Under the pieces are notes generated by a model, which had not been told where the DNA came from, made no database searches, and was given only the letters and a program-made list of their open reading frames with translations. The position numbers were made by a program, and so were the translations under genes. From Paenibacillus sacheonensis (GTDB taxonomy: Bacteria; Bacillota; Bacilli; Paenibacillales; Paenibacillaceae): 64,000 nt of DNA. Below are positions 33,824 to 42,875 of the stretch, piece by piece. The first letter of the stretch is position 1. Every line of letters starts with the position of its first letter. The DNA is taken from contig NZ_JAAAMU010000025.1 in the NCBI RefSeq assembly GCF_009909195.1, positions 1 through 64,000 of the forward strand, read 5' to 3'.

Positions 33824-35384
33824 CTTGCTGATTGTCGACGACGAGAAAATTATTCGCAAGGGCTTGCACTCGGTGATCGAGAGGCAGTTTCCATGTCTGT
33901 TCAATTACCGCTTCGCAGAGAATGGACAAGAGGCGTTGGAAATCCTGAGCCAGGAGCCGGCGGATATTATGTTCATCGATATCCGAATGCCCATTATGGA
34001 TGGGCTTGAATTGCTCGAGCAATTGCAAGAGCATGCCGTAAGGCCCGAGATTGTCTTGCTCTCCGGCTATAATCAATTCGTATATGCGCAGAAAGCGATT
34101 CGCTACAGCGTGAAGGATTATCTCGTGAAGCCTGTGGTACGCGAAGAATTGTTTGCTGTCCTGGAGCGATTAATAAGGGATATCAGGATGAGAGAAGACG
34201 AAGCAGACAAGGCGAGCGAAAATGCAAGCCTTGTTGCTGCCGAGCTCGTTACCCAGCATTTGACCCAAAGGGTCCTGGGCGATGCGATAACGCAAGACAA
34301 ACTTGAGCAATTCGGCGTGGGCTGGTTGGACGCAAGATATACGGTGGGCTTGATTACGCGGCGCGGCGCGGCATCCGAGACTATTAGTACCGCCGCTTCT
34401 TCTTCTCTCAGGATTCAGATTTCGGAGCTGTTACAAGGACATGTGGATTGGATGCTCACGCATGACGGTGAAGGCGGAACGATTTTGATCGCGCACGATC
34501 CAGGCCTATTCCACCACCTGGCAGAAGCGTGGAGATCGAGTCTATTGGAAGCGAGACTGAGAATCACGGTAAGCGAGTCGGTTCAAGGCATAGAGCAGAT
34601 CAGGTGGGCGTACAGCCAAGCGAAACAAACCTTGAAATATAGCATCGTGCTTCCAGAGCTCGACGTACTGGCTTATGCCAGCATAAGCGAGCGTAATGAG
34701 CGGCATGTCGTCCCCGTGGAATTAATCGGGCGCTTATTGAACCTCATCGGCTTGGGACGCGGGGATGAAATCAAGCAGCTTCTTGATCAAATCCTCGATG
34801 CCCGCCTGATTAGCAGCTGCGAGATCGGCTATCTGGAACGCATTAGCCAGCTACTGAACGAGGAGCTGTTCGACAAGCTGTTTCGCATCTACGGGTATAA
34901 GGTACTCGACATATTGAGTATGCACGCCCGTGTCGGTCACATTGGGAACTTCGATCGATTCGAAGCGTATTACAGCGCAATCGAGCAGCTTCTCGACCGT
35001 CTGGATCGGTTTATTCAAGATCAGAGGGAGCAGGCGCCAACCGATCAAAGTACAATGCAAAAAGTTATCGCCTATTTGCAGGAGCATTATACCGACGATC
35101 TAAATATGGCGGTCGTGTCTAACCATTTTTCGCTTAATTACTCTTATTTCAGCCATGCCTTTCAAGAATACAGCGGCGAGAGCTTCTCGAATTATGTTCG
35201 TCGGTTAAGGTTGGACAAGGCTAAGGAGTTGTTGGTGCATTCCGAATTGAAGGTTTACGAAATCAGTGAACACGTCGGATTCGAGAACGTCAAGCATTTC
35301 TCGAGAAGATTCAAGGAAGCCGAAGGCATTACACCGTTGGAATACCGAAGCCAGCGGAGACGATTCGAAACGCAAGTGCTGTGA
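33816..35384 (+). CDS. YesN-like response regulator with AraC-type DNA-binding domain
   Basis: A 522-residue regulator: receiver domain (INLLIVDDEKIIRKGL, phospho-Asp in DIMFIDIRMPIMDG, Lys in VKDYLVKP), a large middle domain, and a C-terminal AraC double HTH (VVSNHFSLNYSYFSHAFQEY, VYEISEHVGFENVKHFSRRF). It overlaps the kinase gene by 8 bases, with GGGAGGGGA upstream. It likely controls the binding-protein gene and permeases elsewhere. A strong terminator follows. Confidence 0.93.
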   Translation: MINLLIVDDEKIIRKGLHSVIERQFPCLFNYRFAENGQEALEILSQEPADIMFIDIRMPIMDGLELLEQLQEHAVRPEIVLLSGYNQFVYAQKAIRYSVKDYLVKPVVREELFAVLERLIRDIRMREDEADKASENASLVAAELVTQHLTQRVLGDAITQDKLEQFGVGWLDARYTVGLITRRGAASETISTAASSSLRIQISELLQGHVDWMLTHDGEGGTILIAHDPGLFHHLAEAWRSSLLEARLRITVSESVQGIEQIRWAYSQAKQTLKYSIVLPELDVLAYASISERNERHVVPVELIGRLLNLIGLGRGDEIKQLLDQILDARLISSCEIGYLERISQLLNEELFDKLFRIYGYKVLDILSMHARVGHIGNFDRFEAYYSAIEQLLDRLDRFIQDQREQAPTDQSTMQKVIAYLQEHYTDDLNMAVVSNHFSLNYSYFSHAFQEYSGESFSNYVRRLRLDKAKELLVHSELKVYEISEHVGFENVKHFSRRFKEAEGITPLEYRSQRRRFETQVL

Positions 35385-35385
35385 C

Positions 35386-35434
35386 AAAAAGCGACATTTC
35401 CCCCTTATATGCGGGGTGAATGTCGCTTTTTATC
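35386..35434 (+). terminator. terminator between convergent yesN and isochorismatase genes
   Basis: Long stem AAAAAGCGACATT-(T)CCCC / GGGG(TG)-AATGTCGCTTTTT. The A and T runs on both sides make it bidirectional. Confidence 0.92.
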
Positions 35435-35440
35435 TATCTA

Positions 35441-36079
35441 TTATCCGCCATGCCCGCCGAACATCGATTGCGCATAAAAAATGCCCGAACCGTAAGCGCC
35501 GGTATTTTGAAGCGCTACGCTCATCACCGCATCATAGGTTTCTTGACGGGCCCAGTCGCGCTGGTATTCGAGCAGGACGGAGATCCAGGTCACTGGAATA
35601 GCGCCGGCTTGGATCATGCGCTGCACGGCCATGTCATGGGCTTCCGTCGTCGTTCCTCCGGAAGCGTCCGTCACGATATAGACTTCGTATCCGTCTTTAA
35701 TCGCCGAAATCGTCGGGAATGCCAGACAAACCTCCGTCCATAAAGCGGCCATAATGAGTTTTTTTCTGCCTGTTTCTTTTACGGCCTTTAAGAAATTTTC
35801 GTCCTCCCACGAGTTCATCGACGTACGATCGATCGGTTGTTGATCGGGAAATACCTCTTGAATGTGCGGGTGAAGCGGTCCGGAGAAGGATTCGGCTGCA
35901 ACGGTCGTCAGAATGATCGGGGCATTGAATACTTTGGCTGTCTTCGCCAAGCCCACCGTGTTGTTAATGATCGTTTGGCGATCGGCGCTTTGCGTGCCGA
36001 ACAACATCTGAGGCTGATGATCGATAAGAATAATCGCCGAGTTTTCCGGTGTAAGCAAATCCTGATTTTCTTTAAACAT
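35441..36079 (-). CDS. isochorismatase-family (YcaC-like) cysteine hydrolase
   Basis: A 212-residue hydrolase: active-site Asp in NSAIILIDHQPQMLFG (~21), Lys in GRKKLIMAALWTEVCLAF with the nucleophile Cys (~118) in the TEVC motif, and the cis-peptide A-L-W-T before it. It hydrolyses an amide or vinyl ether of unknown substrate. It is divergent from the XapX-amidohydrolase operon, sharing a 282-base region that has one CTATA-N18-TATAG element. Confidence 0.88.
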   Translation of the reverse strand: MFKENQDLLTPENSAIILIDHQPQMLFGTQSADRQTIINNTVGLAKTAKVFNAPIILTTVAAESFSGPLHPHIQEVFPDQQPIDRTSMNSWEDENFLKAVKETGRKKLIMAALWTEVCLAFPTISAIKDGYEVYIVTDASGGTTTEAHDMAVQRMIQAGAIPVTWISVLLEYQRDWARQETYDAVMSVALQNTGAYGSGIFYAQSMFGGHGG

Positions 36080-36209
36080 ATTCTAGTCCCTACTCTCGTT
36101 CGTTTTTTTGATACAACAGCAACAGTAAAGCATCTAAGTTGCTACGGCCTGTTCCGTTGTATGTCATTCATACTAGAAAAAGATAGAAGCTCAATCAATT
36201 CCGTTTTTT

Positions 36210-36237
36210 CTATACGAACCATAGCAAGAAGTTATAG
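36210..36237 (+). promoter_or_regulatory. 28-bp CTATA-N18-TATAG operator-like element, copy 3
   Basis: The left half is a 15-bp near-palindrome (CTATACGAACCATAG, 36210-36224) and the right half AAGTTATAG (36229-36237), followed by CGATTGCGG. The copy at 43365 has the same halves at the same 19-base offset and is followed by GATTGCCGG. It lies between two divergent genes. Confidence 0.65.
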
Positions 36238-36361
36238 CGATTGCGGCAGCCGATACGTATAAGCGTTCATTATAAGAGGTATAGATAGCGCCTTATTGAT
36301 GGTATATGGAGCCGTTTAATAAAATGGCATTATCCATTCACCGGCAAGGAGGTGTTTCAGC

Positions 36362-36535
36362 ATGTGGGGATCCATGTTTTTGGCATTGGGGACGGGGATT
36401 ATAATCGGAATCGTGTTCCAGACGCTTCGCATACCATCTCCGGCGCCGCCATTCTTGGGTTTGCTAGGTTTAGCGGGCATGTTTTTAGGACAGCGATTAA
36501 TTCCATGGATCAAGCTTTGGTTATCGAGCAAGTAA
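36362..36535 (+). CDS. XapX-domain small membrane protein
   Basis: A 57-residue protein: membrane segment MFLALGTGIIIGIVFQTLRI, then the XapX signature PSPAPPFLGLLGLAGMFLGQ. XapX proteins are small, of unknown function, and often lie beside hydrolases and amidohydrolases as here. The ribosome site AAGGAGGTG lies five bases upstream of ATG 36362 and is one of the strongest in the window. The next gene starts 28 bases after the stop. Confidence 0.85.
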   Translation: MWGSMFLALGTGIIIGIVFQTLRIPSPAPPFLGLLGLAGMFLGQRLIPWIKLWLSSK

Positions 36536-36563
36536 TACGGTCGAACATAAAGGAGACGATACG

Positions 36564-38405
36564 ATGTCCGAGCATACGAGCGTTACAGAGGCAGAATTGA
36601 TCATTTATAATGCGAACGTCATTACCATGGATGAGGCCAATCCAGCGGCTTCGGCAGTAGCGATCAAAGACGGCCGGTTCCTGGCCGTCGGCGAAGAAGC
36701 AGAGGTATTGAAACATAAGGGGACGGCGACCCGCGTCGTGGACGGTCATAAACGAATGCTGATTCCGGGCTTGAACGACTCTCATATCCACCTCATTCGC
36801 GGCGGGCTGAATTACAATTTGGAGCTTCGCTGGGACGGGGTTCCGTCAGTGGCTGATGCGCTACGGATGTTAAAGGCTCAAGTCGATCGCACGCCGGCGC
36901 CGCACTGGGTCAGGGTTGTCGGCGGTTGGACGGAGTTTCAATTCAAGGAACGCAGAATGCCGACGCTGGACGAAATTAACCGCATTGCGCCGGATACGCC
37001 GGTGTTTATTCTTAATTTATATCGGCAAGCGTTCTTGAATAAAGCCGCGCTCAGGGTTGTCGGTTATACGAAAGACACGCCGAATCCTCCAGGCGGCGAG
37101 ATCCAGCGGGACAGCAAAGGCAATCCGACAGGGATGCTGATCGCAAGGCCGAATGCTACGATCCTGTACGCCACCCTGGCTCGAGGTCCGAAACTCGGCT
37201 ATGAAGATCAATTGAATTCCACGCGTTTGTTTATGCGCGAGTTGAATCGTTTCGGCGTTACAAGCGTGATTGATGCTGGCGGAGGTTTCCAAAATTACCC
37301 CGACGACTATCAAGTATTCGAGGAATTAGACCGTCGAGGTGAAATCACCGTACGCACGGCCTACAATCTGTTTACGCAGCACCCGAATAACGAGCTGGCC
37401 GATTTTCAAAAATGGACAGCCTCATCGGTTCCTTACACGGGAAGTCCGTTTTACAGGCACAACGGAGCGGGTGAAATGCTCGTATACAGCGCGGCAGATT
37501 TTGAGGATTTCGTCGAACCTCGACCGGAGCTGCCGGCAGTATTGGAAAATGATCTGTATGGCGTTACGCAGCATCTTGTTCAACAGCGTTGGCCATTTCG
37601 GCTGCATGCTACTTATGGAGAGTCGATATCCCGATTTTTGGACGTATTCGAGCGTGTCAATAAAGAGGTGCCTTTTAAAGACTTACGCTGGATTTTGGAT
37701 CATGCCGAGACGATTCATGAGCGAGACTTGGAACGCGTCGTAGCATTGGGCGGATCCATAGCCGTTCAAAGCCGCATGGCGTTCCAAGGGGAATATTTTG
37801 TAGACCGTTACGGTGCCGAGGCGGCAGAGAATGCACCTCCGATTACCAAAATGCTTACGGCTGGCTTGCGCGTAGGAGTCGGAACGGACGCGACACGGGT
37901 GGCCAGTTACAATCCATGGGTAGCCTTGTATTGGCTCGTGACAGGGAAAACACTTGGCGGCCTTTCTTTGTACCCGGCTTCTAACCGTGTTGGGCGTCAC
38001 GAAGCACTTCGTATGTATACAGCGGGAAATGCATGGTTTTCAAAGGAAGAGGATGTCAAAGGACAAATTAAGACCGGGTACTACGCTGACCTGTCGTTGC
38101 TTTCGGACAACTTCTTAAACGTCCCGGAGGAGGACATAAAAAAGATCGAATCGGTATTCACTGTCGTGGGAGGGAAGATCGTCTATGGTACCGGCGAGTT
38201 CCAGCATTTATCACCTCCGGCTCCTAAAGCAAGCCCTGACTGGTCCCCGCATAACTTCTTCGGCGGGTATTACAAATCGCCTATTTACGGAGGCGGCAAT
38301 GGCCAGCCTATTTCACATCAAGAGCATCATCACCATCATCACCATCAGGGATGCAATCACCATCATGGCGGCGGTTTCTGCGACTTGGATTGTTTTGTAT
38401 TCTAA
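36564..38405 (+). CDS. YtcJ-like amidohydrolase with His/Cys-rich C-terminal tail
   Basis: A 613-residue amidohydrolase of the YtcJ type (metal-dependent hydrolase superfamily). The metal-binding N-terminal motif is LIPGLNDSHIHLIRGG, and the C-terminal domain has GVGTDATRVASYNPWVALYW, with a long middle containing WILDHAETIHERD. The last ~30 residues are an added tail with a run of seven His, a second HHH, and three Cys (GCNHHHGGGFCDLDCF), likely to bind a metal. Ribosome site AAAGGAGACG. It is co-transcribed with the XapX gene. Confidence 0.88.
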   Translation: MSEHTSVTEAELIIYNANVITMDEANPAASAVAIKDGRFLAVGEEAEVLKHKGTATRVVDGHKRMLIPGLNDSHIHLIRGGLNYNLELRWDGVPSVADALRMLKAQVDRTPAPHWVRVVGGWTEFQFKERRMPTLDEINRIAPDTPVFILNLYRQAFLNKAALRVVGYTKDTPNPPGGEIQRDSKGNPTGMLIARPNATILYATLARGPKLGYEDQLNSTRLFMRELNRFGVTSVIDAGGGFQNYPDDYQVFEELDRRGEITVRTAYNLFTQHPNNELADFQKWTASSVPYTGSPFYRHNGAGEMLVYSAADFEDFVEPRPELPAVLENDLYGVTQHLVQQRWPFRLHATYGESISRFLDVFERVNKEVPFKDLRWILDHAETIHERDLERVVALGGSIAVQSRMAFQGEYFVDRYGAEAAENAPPITKMLTAGLRVGVGTDATRVASYNPWVALYWLVTGKTLGGLSLYPASNRVGRHEALRMYTAGNAWFSKEEDVKGQIKTGYYADLSLLSDNFLNVPEEDIKKIESVFTVVGGKIVYGTGEFQHLSPPAPKASPDWSPHNFFGGYYKSPIYGGGNGQPISHQEHHHHHHHQGCNHHHGGGFCDLDCFVF

Positions 38406-38413
38406 AACCGTCA

Positions 38414-38438
38414 GGCTGCCGTTCGTAGGCAGCCTTTC
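38414..38438 (+). terminator. terminator between the amidohydrolase and mhqO-like genes
   Basis: Perfect stem GGCTGCC / GGCAGCC with loop GTTCGTA, then TTTCATGT; short T run. Confidence 0.7.
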
Positions 38439-38474
38439 ATGTATCTGTACGTACTATCATTTGGAGGTTTAATA

Positions 38475-39422
38475 ATGGCTAAAAAAACCGCAGGCATTCA
38501 TCACATCACATCGTTTGTCAGTAATCCGCAGATTAATGTCGATTTCTACGCAGGGGTACTAGGGCTTCGCCTCGTAAAGAAGACGATTAACTTCGACGCT
38601 CAAAAGGTTTATCATCTTTATTTCGGAAACGAGGTAGGGAGTCCCGGAACCGCCATGACCTTCTTTCCTTCCGAAGGAGCGCGTCGCGGCAATGTCGGAG
38701 GAGGCCAAGTCGGATTTACGACTTTCGTCGTTCCGAATGGAGCACTGACGTTTTGGGAAGAGCGGCTGGTTAAACTCGGCGTCGAATTCAAGCACGCGCA
38801 TCGTTTTAATGAAACCTTCTTGCAGTTCAATGATAAGGACGGGTTGCAGCTTGAGATCGTAGAGAGAGAGGGCGGACCATTAAGCAAATGGGCTTTCGGA
38901 GGTGTCCCTGCGGATAAAGCGATCAAAGGTTTCGGAGGAGCCATTCTGTACAGTATAGCTCCGGATCAAACCCAAGATACCCTGAAAAACGTTTTGGGTT
39001 TGGAAAAGATCGGCGAGGAGGGCGGCCTGGTACGGTATCGTTCCTCTGGCGATCTTGGAAACATCATTGACATCAATGCTGAACCGATGGCATGGGGAAT
39101 CGCGGGAGCAGGTACCGTTCATCATATTGCATGGCGGGCCCAGAATGATGAAGATCATGTAAATTGGCGTGAACATGTTGCGCAACATGGTTTTCAAGTG
39201 ACATCCATCATTGACCGTCAGTATTTTCATGCCATCTACTTCCGAGAACATGGCGGTATCTTGTTTGAAGTCGCCACGGACACCCCAGGATTTGTAACGG
39301 ATGAACCGTTTGAAAGCCTGGGAGAAAAGCTTCAACTTCCGCCATGGCTCGAGTCGAAGCGAGACGTTGTCGAGGGAAATCTCCTCCCGGTCACGGTTCG
39401 GGTATTGGAGGACGATAAGTAA
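38475..39422 (+). CDS. mhqO: VOC-family ring-cleaving dioxygenase (MhqO-like)
   Basis: A 315-residue two-domain vicinal-oxygen-chelate protein: GIHHITSFVSNPQINVDFYAG at the N-terminus, metal-ligand His in TVHHIAWRAQND (~225) and Glu in GILFEVATDTPGF. MhqO-type extradiol dioxygenases open hydroquinone and catechol rings and are induced by quinone stress in B. subtilis. ATG 38475 with GGAGGTT upstream. The stop overlaps the mhqD-like start (TAATG). Confidence 0.88.
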   Translation: MAKKTAGIHHITSFVSNPQINVDFYAGVLGLRLVKKTINFDAQKVYHLYFGNEVGSPGTAMTFFPSEGARRGNVGGGQVGFTTFVVPNGALTFWEERLVKLGVEFKHAHRFNETFLQFNDKDGLQLEIVEREGGPLSKWAFGGVPADKAIKGFGGAILYSIAPDQTQDTLKNVLGLEKIGEEGGLVRYRSSGDLGNIIDINAEPMAWGIAGAGTVHHIAWRAQNDEDHVNWREHVAQHGFQVTSIIDRQYFHAIYFREHGGILFEVATDTPGFVTDEPFESLGEKLQLPPWLESKRDVVEGNLLPVTVRVLEDDK

Positions 39423-40057
39423 TGAAGCATATTTACCAAGCAGGTTCCGATCCTGATGCGCCGGTATTGCTGCTCTTGCACGGTACGGGAGGGACGGAAA
39501 AGGATCTGCTTCCATTGGCGCCGCTCATTGATGCAGGCGCTTCTGTGCTCAGCGTGCGAGGGAATGTAAGCGAGAACGGAATGACAAGGTTTTTCCGGAG
39601 GATTTCGGAAGGGATCTTCGATGAGGAAGATCTGAAATTCCGATCTAGGGAATTAAACGAATACCTCGATGAAGCTGCGGGAATGTATTCGTTCGACCGA
39701 CGGAAAGTCATCGCGGTGGGATACTCCAACGGAGCGAATATAGCCGCAAGTTTACTGTTCCATTTCAATCATTCCTTGATGGGAGCCATTCTTCATCATC
39801 CGATGGTGCCGTTACGGGGGATACGACTGCCGGATTTGACTGGAATTCCGGTCTTTATCGGTGCCGGTACGAATGACCCGATTTGCTCTTCCCTAGAAAC
39901 TGAAGAATTGTCTTCGCTCTTAGAAGGTGGCGGCGCGGGGGTAAAGGTTCACTGGGAGCATTCCGGTCACCAGCTGACGATGGCCGAAGTACAAGCTGCG
40001 GCTGCATGGTACAATGATACGTTTCATGCAATGCGGCGTCAGGATGGTCTCGACTGA
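39422..40057 (+). CDS. mhqD: MhqD-like carboxylesterase/phospholipase
   Basis: A 211-residue alpha/beta hydrolase: LLLHGTGGTEKDLLPLAP at the oxyanion side, nucleophile Ser in VGYSNGANIA (~103), Asp in GAGTNDPIC and His in HSGHQLTMAE. MhqD-type esterases act in the methylhydroquinone resistance pathway. It overlaps mhqO by one base, so both are one operon as in B. subtilis relatives. Confidence 0.85.
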   Translation: MKHIYQAGSDPDAPVLLLLHGTGGTEKDLLPLAPLIDAGASVLSVRGNVSENGMTRFFRRISEGIFDEEDLKFRSRELNEYLDEAAGMYSFDRRKVIAVGYSNGANIAASLLFHFNHSLMGAILHHPMVPLRGIRLPDLTGIPVFIGAGTNDPICSSLETEELSSLLEGGGAGVKVHWEHSGHQLTMAEVQAAAAWYNDTFHAMRRQDGLD

Positions 40058-40088
40058 TCCTTTACGCCGATCTATAGGAGGATACTTT

Positions 40089-40331
40089 ATGATTTCGATC
40101 CTAGCTCGAATTAACGAGTTGAGCAGAAAACAACACATCATTGGCTTGTCCGTGGAGGAAGAGCAAGAGCAGACAGCGTTGAGACAGGATTATTTAAAGA
40201 TTATTCGCGGCCAATTACGATCTACGCTATTGAGCGTGTCTGTTGTAGACGCGGATGGCAATGATGTCACTCCGGAGAAACTGACGCATGAAAAAGAAAT
40301 CAATTACAAGGATAATGATGGAAAATATTAA
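40089..40331 (+). CDS. DUF896-family protein (copy 1)
   Basis: An 80-residue protein with the YnzC/DUF896 pattern (ILARINELSRKQHIIGLS, EEEQEQTALRQDYLKIIRGQ, then DADGNDVTPEKL). These are helical-hairpin proteins of unclear, probably regulatory, role. It lies 31 bases after the MhqD-like gene with AGGAGG upstream, so it belongs to the quinone-stress operon. A second copy is at 56591, next to an FMN reductase. Confidence 0.87.
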   Translation: MISILARINELSRKQHIIGLSVEEEQEQTALRQDYLKIIRGQLRSTLLSVSVVDADGNDVTPEKLTHEKEINYKDNDGKY

Positions 40332-40384
40332 TCCATCCCTAACTTTAAGCGTAATTAATAAGTTTCACAACACAGGAGGATACC

Positions 40385-41388
40385 ATGGGGAAAATCGCTA
40401 TATATGGTTTCGGTCGAATTGGAAGACAATTGCTTCGCGCGGCCTTGCAAAACGGTTTATTCGTTCCTTATTCAATCTCGGATAAATTAAAGATGAAGCC
40501 GCCTTGGCCGCGTTGTACGAGGTTGACACAAACTATAAGCGTTGGCATGAGCCTGTTCAAGGGGACGAGGGATGCATTACAATCGGTGACCGACAAATCC
40601 GCTACTTGAATGCCGCGAAGGAAATTCCAAACTGGGGGGAGCTCGGCGTCGACCTTGTCATTGATTGCACGGGCCGTGCGGTTACGCGTTCCATTGCGCA
40701 GCTTCATCTCGACCGGGGGGCTAACCGGGTGCTGGTGAGCGGACCAAGCAAGAGCTTGGAAGATTGCGATGCTGTTCTCCTGAAAGGGATTAACCTGACC
40801 AGCTTCGATTCGAAAAAGCATAAAATTATCAGCATGGCCAGTTGTACGACCAATGCATTGGCTGCTGTTGTCAAATTGGTCCAAGAGAATTACGGGATCA
40901 AATACGGGCTGTTCTCTACCGTCCATTCGTATATGAATACGCAATCGTTGACGGATCAGCCGATGAAAGACCGCAGGGATTCATGGGCAGCGGCAGAGAA
41001 CATTATTCCTTCCTCTTCCGGAGCGGCCAAAGCACTCAAATTTATATGGCCAGATCTTCAAATCACTGGTAAGGCGTATCGAATCCCAACTCGCACCGGC
41101 AGTATCGCGGAGCTGAATCTGATTACGGAGAAAGCTTGCACGGTTCAGGATATAAACGATATGTTTCGCAAAGCGGCTCATGAAGGAGAGCTTAAAGGGG
41201 TTCTAGACGTATTAGAAGGGGAGTGGGCTTCGTCGCGTATTGTCGCGGATCCGCATTCTTCAATTATCGACCTTCCACTGACACAGGTGCAGGGAGAGCT
41301 CCTTTCCGTTGCAGCCTGGTACGATAATGAATGGGGTTATGCTTCGCGTCTAGCAGAAGTAGCTGCCTTTCTTACAAGAGAGCGTTAG
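40385..41388 (+). pseudogene. glyceraldehyde-3-phosphate dehydrogenase, one frameshift
   Basis: An NAD-binding start (MGKIAIYGFGRIGRQLLRAA) is followed after ~32 codons by a switch to another frame at 40484-40486 (extra AA in GATAAATTAAAG, or one base missing). After it the frame gives KDEAALAALYEVDTNYKRW and the rest of a GAPDH. The catalytic SCTTN motif and the conserved WYDNEWGYASR are intact. It is therefore inactive, unless the shift is a sequencing error or recoded. It belongs to the stress operon, perhaps as a second GAPDH for carbonyl or thiol stress. Ribosome site AGGAGGATACC. Confidence 0.85.
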
Positions 41389-41413
41389 GCGTAACAGGCG
41401 TAACTAATGGCAT

Positions 41414-41461
41414 AAAACATGCGGTGGTAGCATCTCGAGCGTTACCGCTGCATGTTTTTTT
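41414..41461 (+). terminator. terminator after the GAPDH gene
   Basis: Imperfect stem AAAACATGCGG-TGGTA / TACC-GCTGCATGTTTT followed by T run. A 15-bp palindrome CTATAGTCCATATAG (41581-41595) lies further on, before the convergent MFS gene. Confidence 0.85.
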
Positions 41462-41657
41462 GGTGTCGACAATAGCCTTCCAGCCTGGACTTCTTTGCCT
41501 CTGTAACCTTAATTAGACTGCAAATGGAAAGGGCATTCGCGGGTTCCAACCTTTCCATAACTCAAGTTCAGTCCTGCCGGCTATAGTCCATATAGCAAAA
41601 ATAGAGCGCTCGCCATAGTAGGCAAGGACGCTCCATTTAAGGATTTATGGCAATCGA

Positions 41658-42875
41658 TTATACCGAATGGGCCGGTTCCTGACCCTTCGTGCCGGAGGAT
41701 TCCCGAAGAGGAATAAACAAAGGAACAATGGCGCTTATACAGAGTAATCCAACCAGGATTTCGAATGTAAACAGATGGCCTCCGATATCGACGAGATAGA
41801 TCGAAAGCATCGGGCCAAGAGAAGCGCCTATAAATAACATGAACATGTGGAAAGAAACTGCAATCGCTCTAACCTCTCCCGCAAGCTGGCCGATCAATGA
41901 AATGAGAGCGGGGAGGGCAATGGCGACACCCGTTGTGAATATGACGCTCATAATGATTAGAAAGGCTAAGTTTTCCCAAACGCCCAATAATCCCAAGCCG
42001 ATGGCAGCTAGAATCAATCCGCTCCACAACACGCTTTTGACCCCGTATTTCGCGACTAGTTTTCCGTCAAACGGAGAAATGAGCATTCCTATGATACCCG
42101 CTGCTCGAACCCAAAGAATATCCTCATGACTCAAATTAAATAGCGAGCTCGTTAAGTAACTGCCAAGTGTCGTGAAATAGCCAACGAGCGCGGTAAAAAG
42201 GATAGCGGAAATGATATAGCAAAGCGGGAGTCTCTTTTTTTGAAAGAGCATGCCTATTCGCGCAAGCGGGGCAAAGATGCTGCCTTGCGGCCGATCGGTT
42301 TTGTCGCTTGGAATCCCGAAGGCGATCATCAGAGAAGATAATAAATAGGCACCGAACAGAATATAGAACACATAGGACCAGTCAAACGTCAATACGATAA
42401 AACTGCTATAAATTTGTCCGACGATACTGGCCATAAGAAAAGCGGTACTTATAAAACCAATCATCGTTACTCTTCTATTTGTTGGAAACATCTCCATGGC
42501 ATAGGCTAGCACGGAAGGCGGAAACATAGAAGCTGCCAAGCCTTGAAGGCAGCGTAAAGCGATAAGCCAAGAAAAGGCATGAACCGTCCCGATCAACAAC
42601 GTTGTCAGGGTCAGAAGCAACAGCCCGGTCATCATCATTTTTTTCCGTCCAAAGCGATCGGAAAGTGCACCGAAGAGCAAGCCTCCACCTGCAAATGCAA
42701 ACGAGAATGCACTGCCGGCCCAAGTGGCTTGGGAGGAAGAAACATGGAAAACTTCCGCGAATAATGAGATTAGAGGCAGGGTAACGTAGACAGCCGAAAC
42801 GACAATCAATGAACACCAGAACAAGATCAACGTAACGAATGGATTAAGACTACTCTCTAATGCGGGGCGGTTCAA
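41658..42875 (-). CDS. MFS transporter (drug-efflux type)
   Basis: A 405-residue membrane protein with 12 predicted segments and the MFS loop motif GALSDRFGRKKMMM between segments 2 and 3. Segment 5 carries the antiporter-like FISTAFLMASIVGQIYSS. TTG start at 42875 with AAGGAGG upstream; it overlaps the stop of the upstream gene by 4 bases. Probably exports a toxic aromatic or antibiotic and belongs with the stress genes. Confidence 0.87.
   Translation of the reverse strand: MNRPALESSLNPFVTLILFWCSLIVVSAVYVTLPLISLFAEVFHVSSSQATWAGSAFSFAFAGGGLLFGALSDRFGRKKMMMTGLLLLTLTTLLIGTVHAFSWLIALRCLQGLAASMFPPSVLAYAMEMFPTNRRVTMIGFISTAFLMASIVGQIYSSFIVLTFDWSYVFYILFGAYLLSSLMIAFGIPSDKTDRPQGSIFAPLARIGMLFQKKRLPLCYIISAILFTALVGYFTTLGSYLTSSLFNLSHEDILWVRAAGIIGMLISPFDGKLVAKYGVKSVLWSGLILAAIGLGLLGVWENLAFLIIMSVIFTTGVAIALPALISLIGQLAGEVRAIAVSFHMFMLFIGASLGPMLSIYLVDIGGHLFTFEILVGLLCISAIVPLFIPLRESSGTKGQEPAHSV

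Noticed and set aside
36316..36531. A 71-codon minus frame opposite the XapX gene
   Set aside because: The plus strand has a strong ribosome site and the XapX signature.
41581..41595. CTATA-N5-TATAG palindrome as a fifth copy of the 28-bp element
   Set aside because: The right half AGTTATAG is missing and it lies between convergent gene ends.
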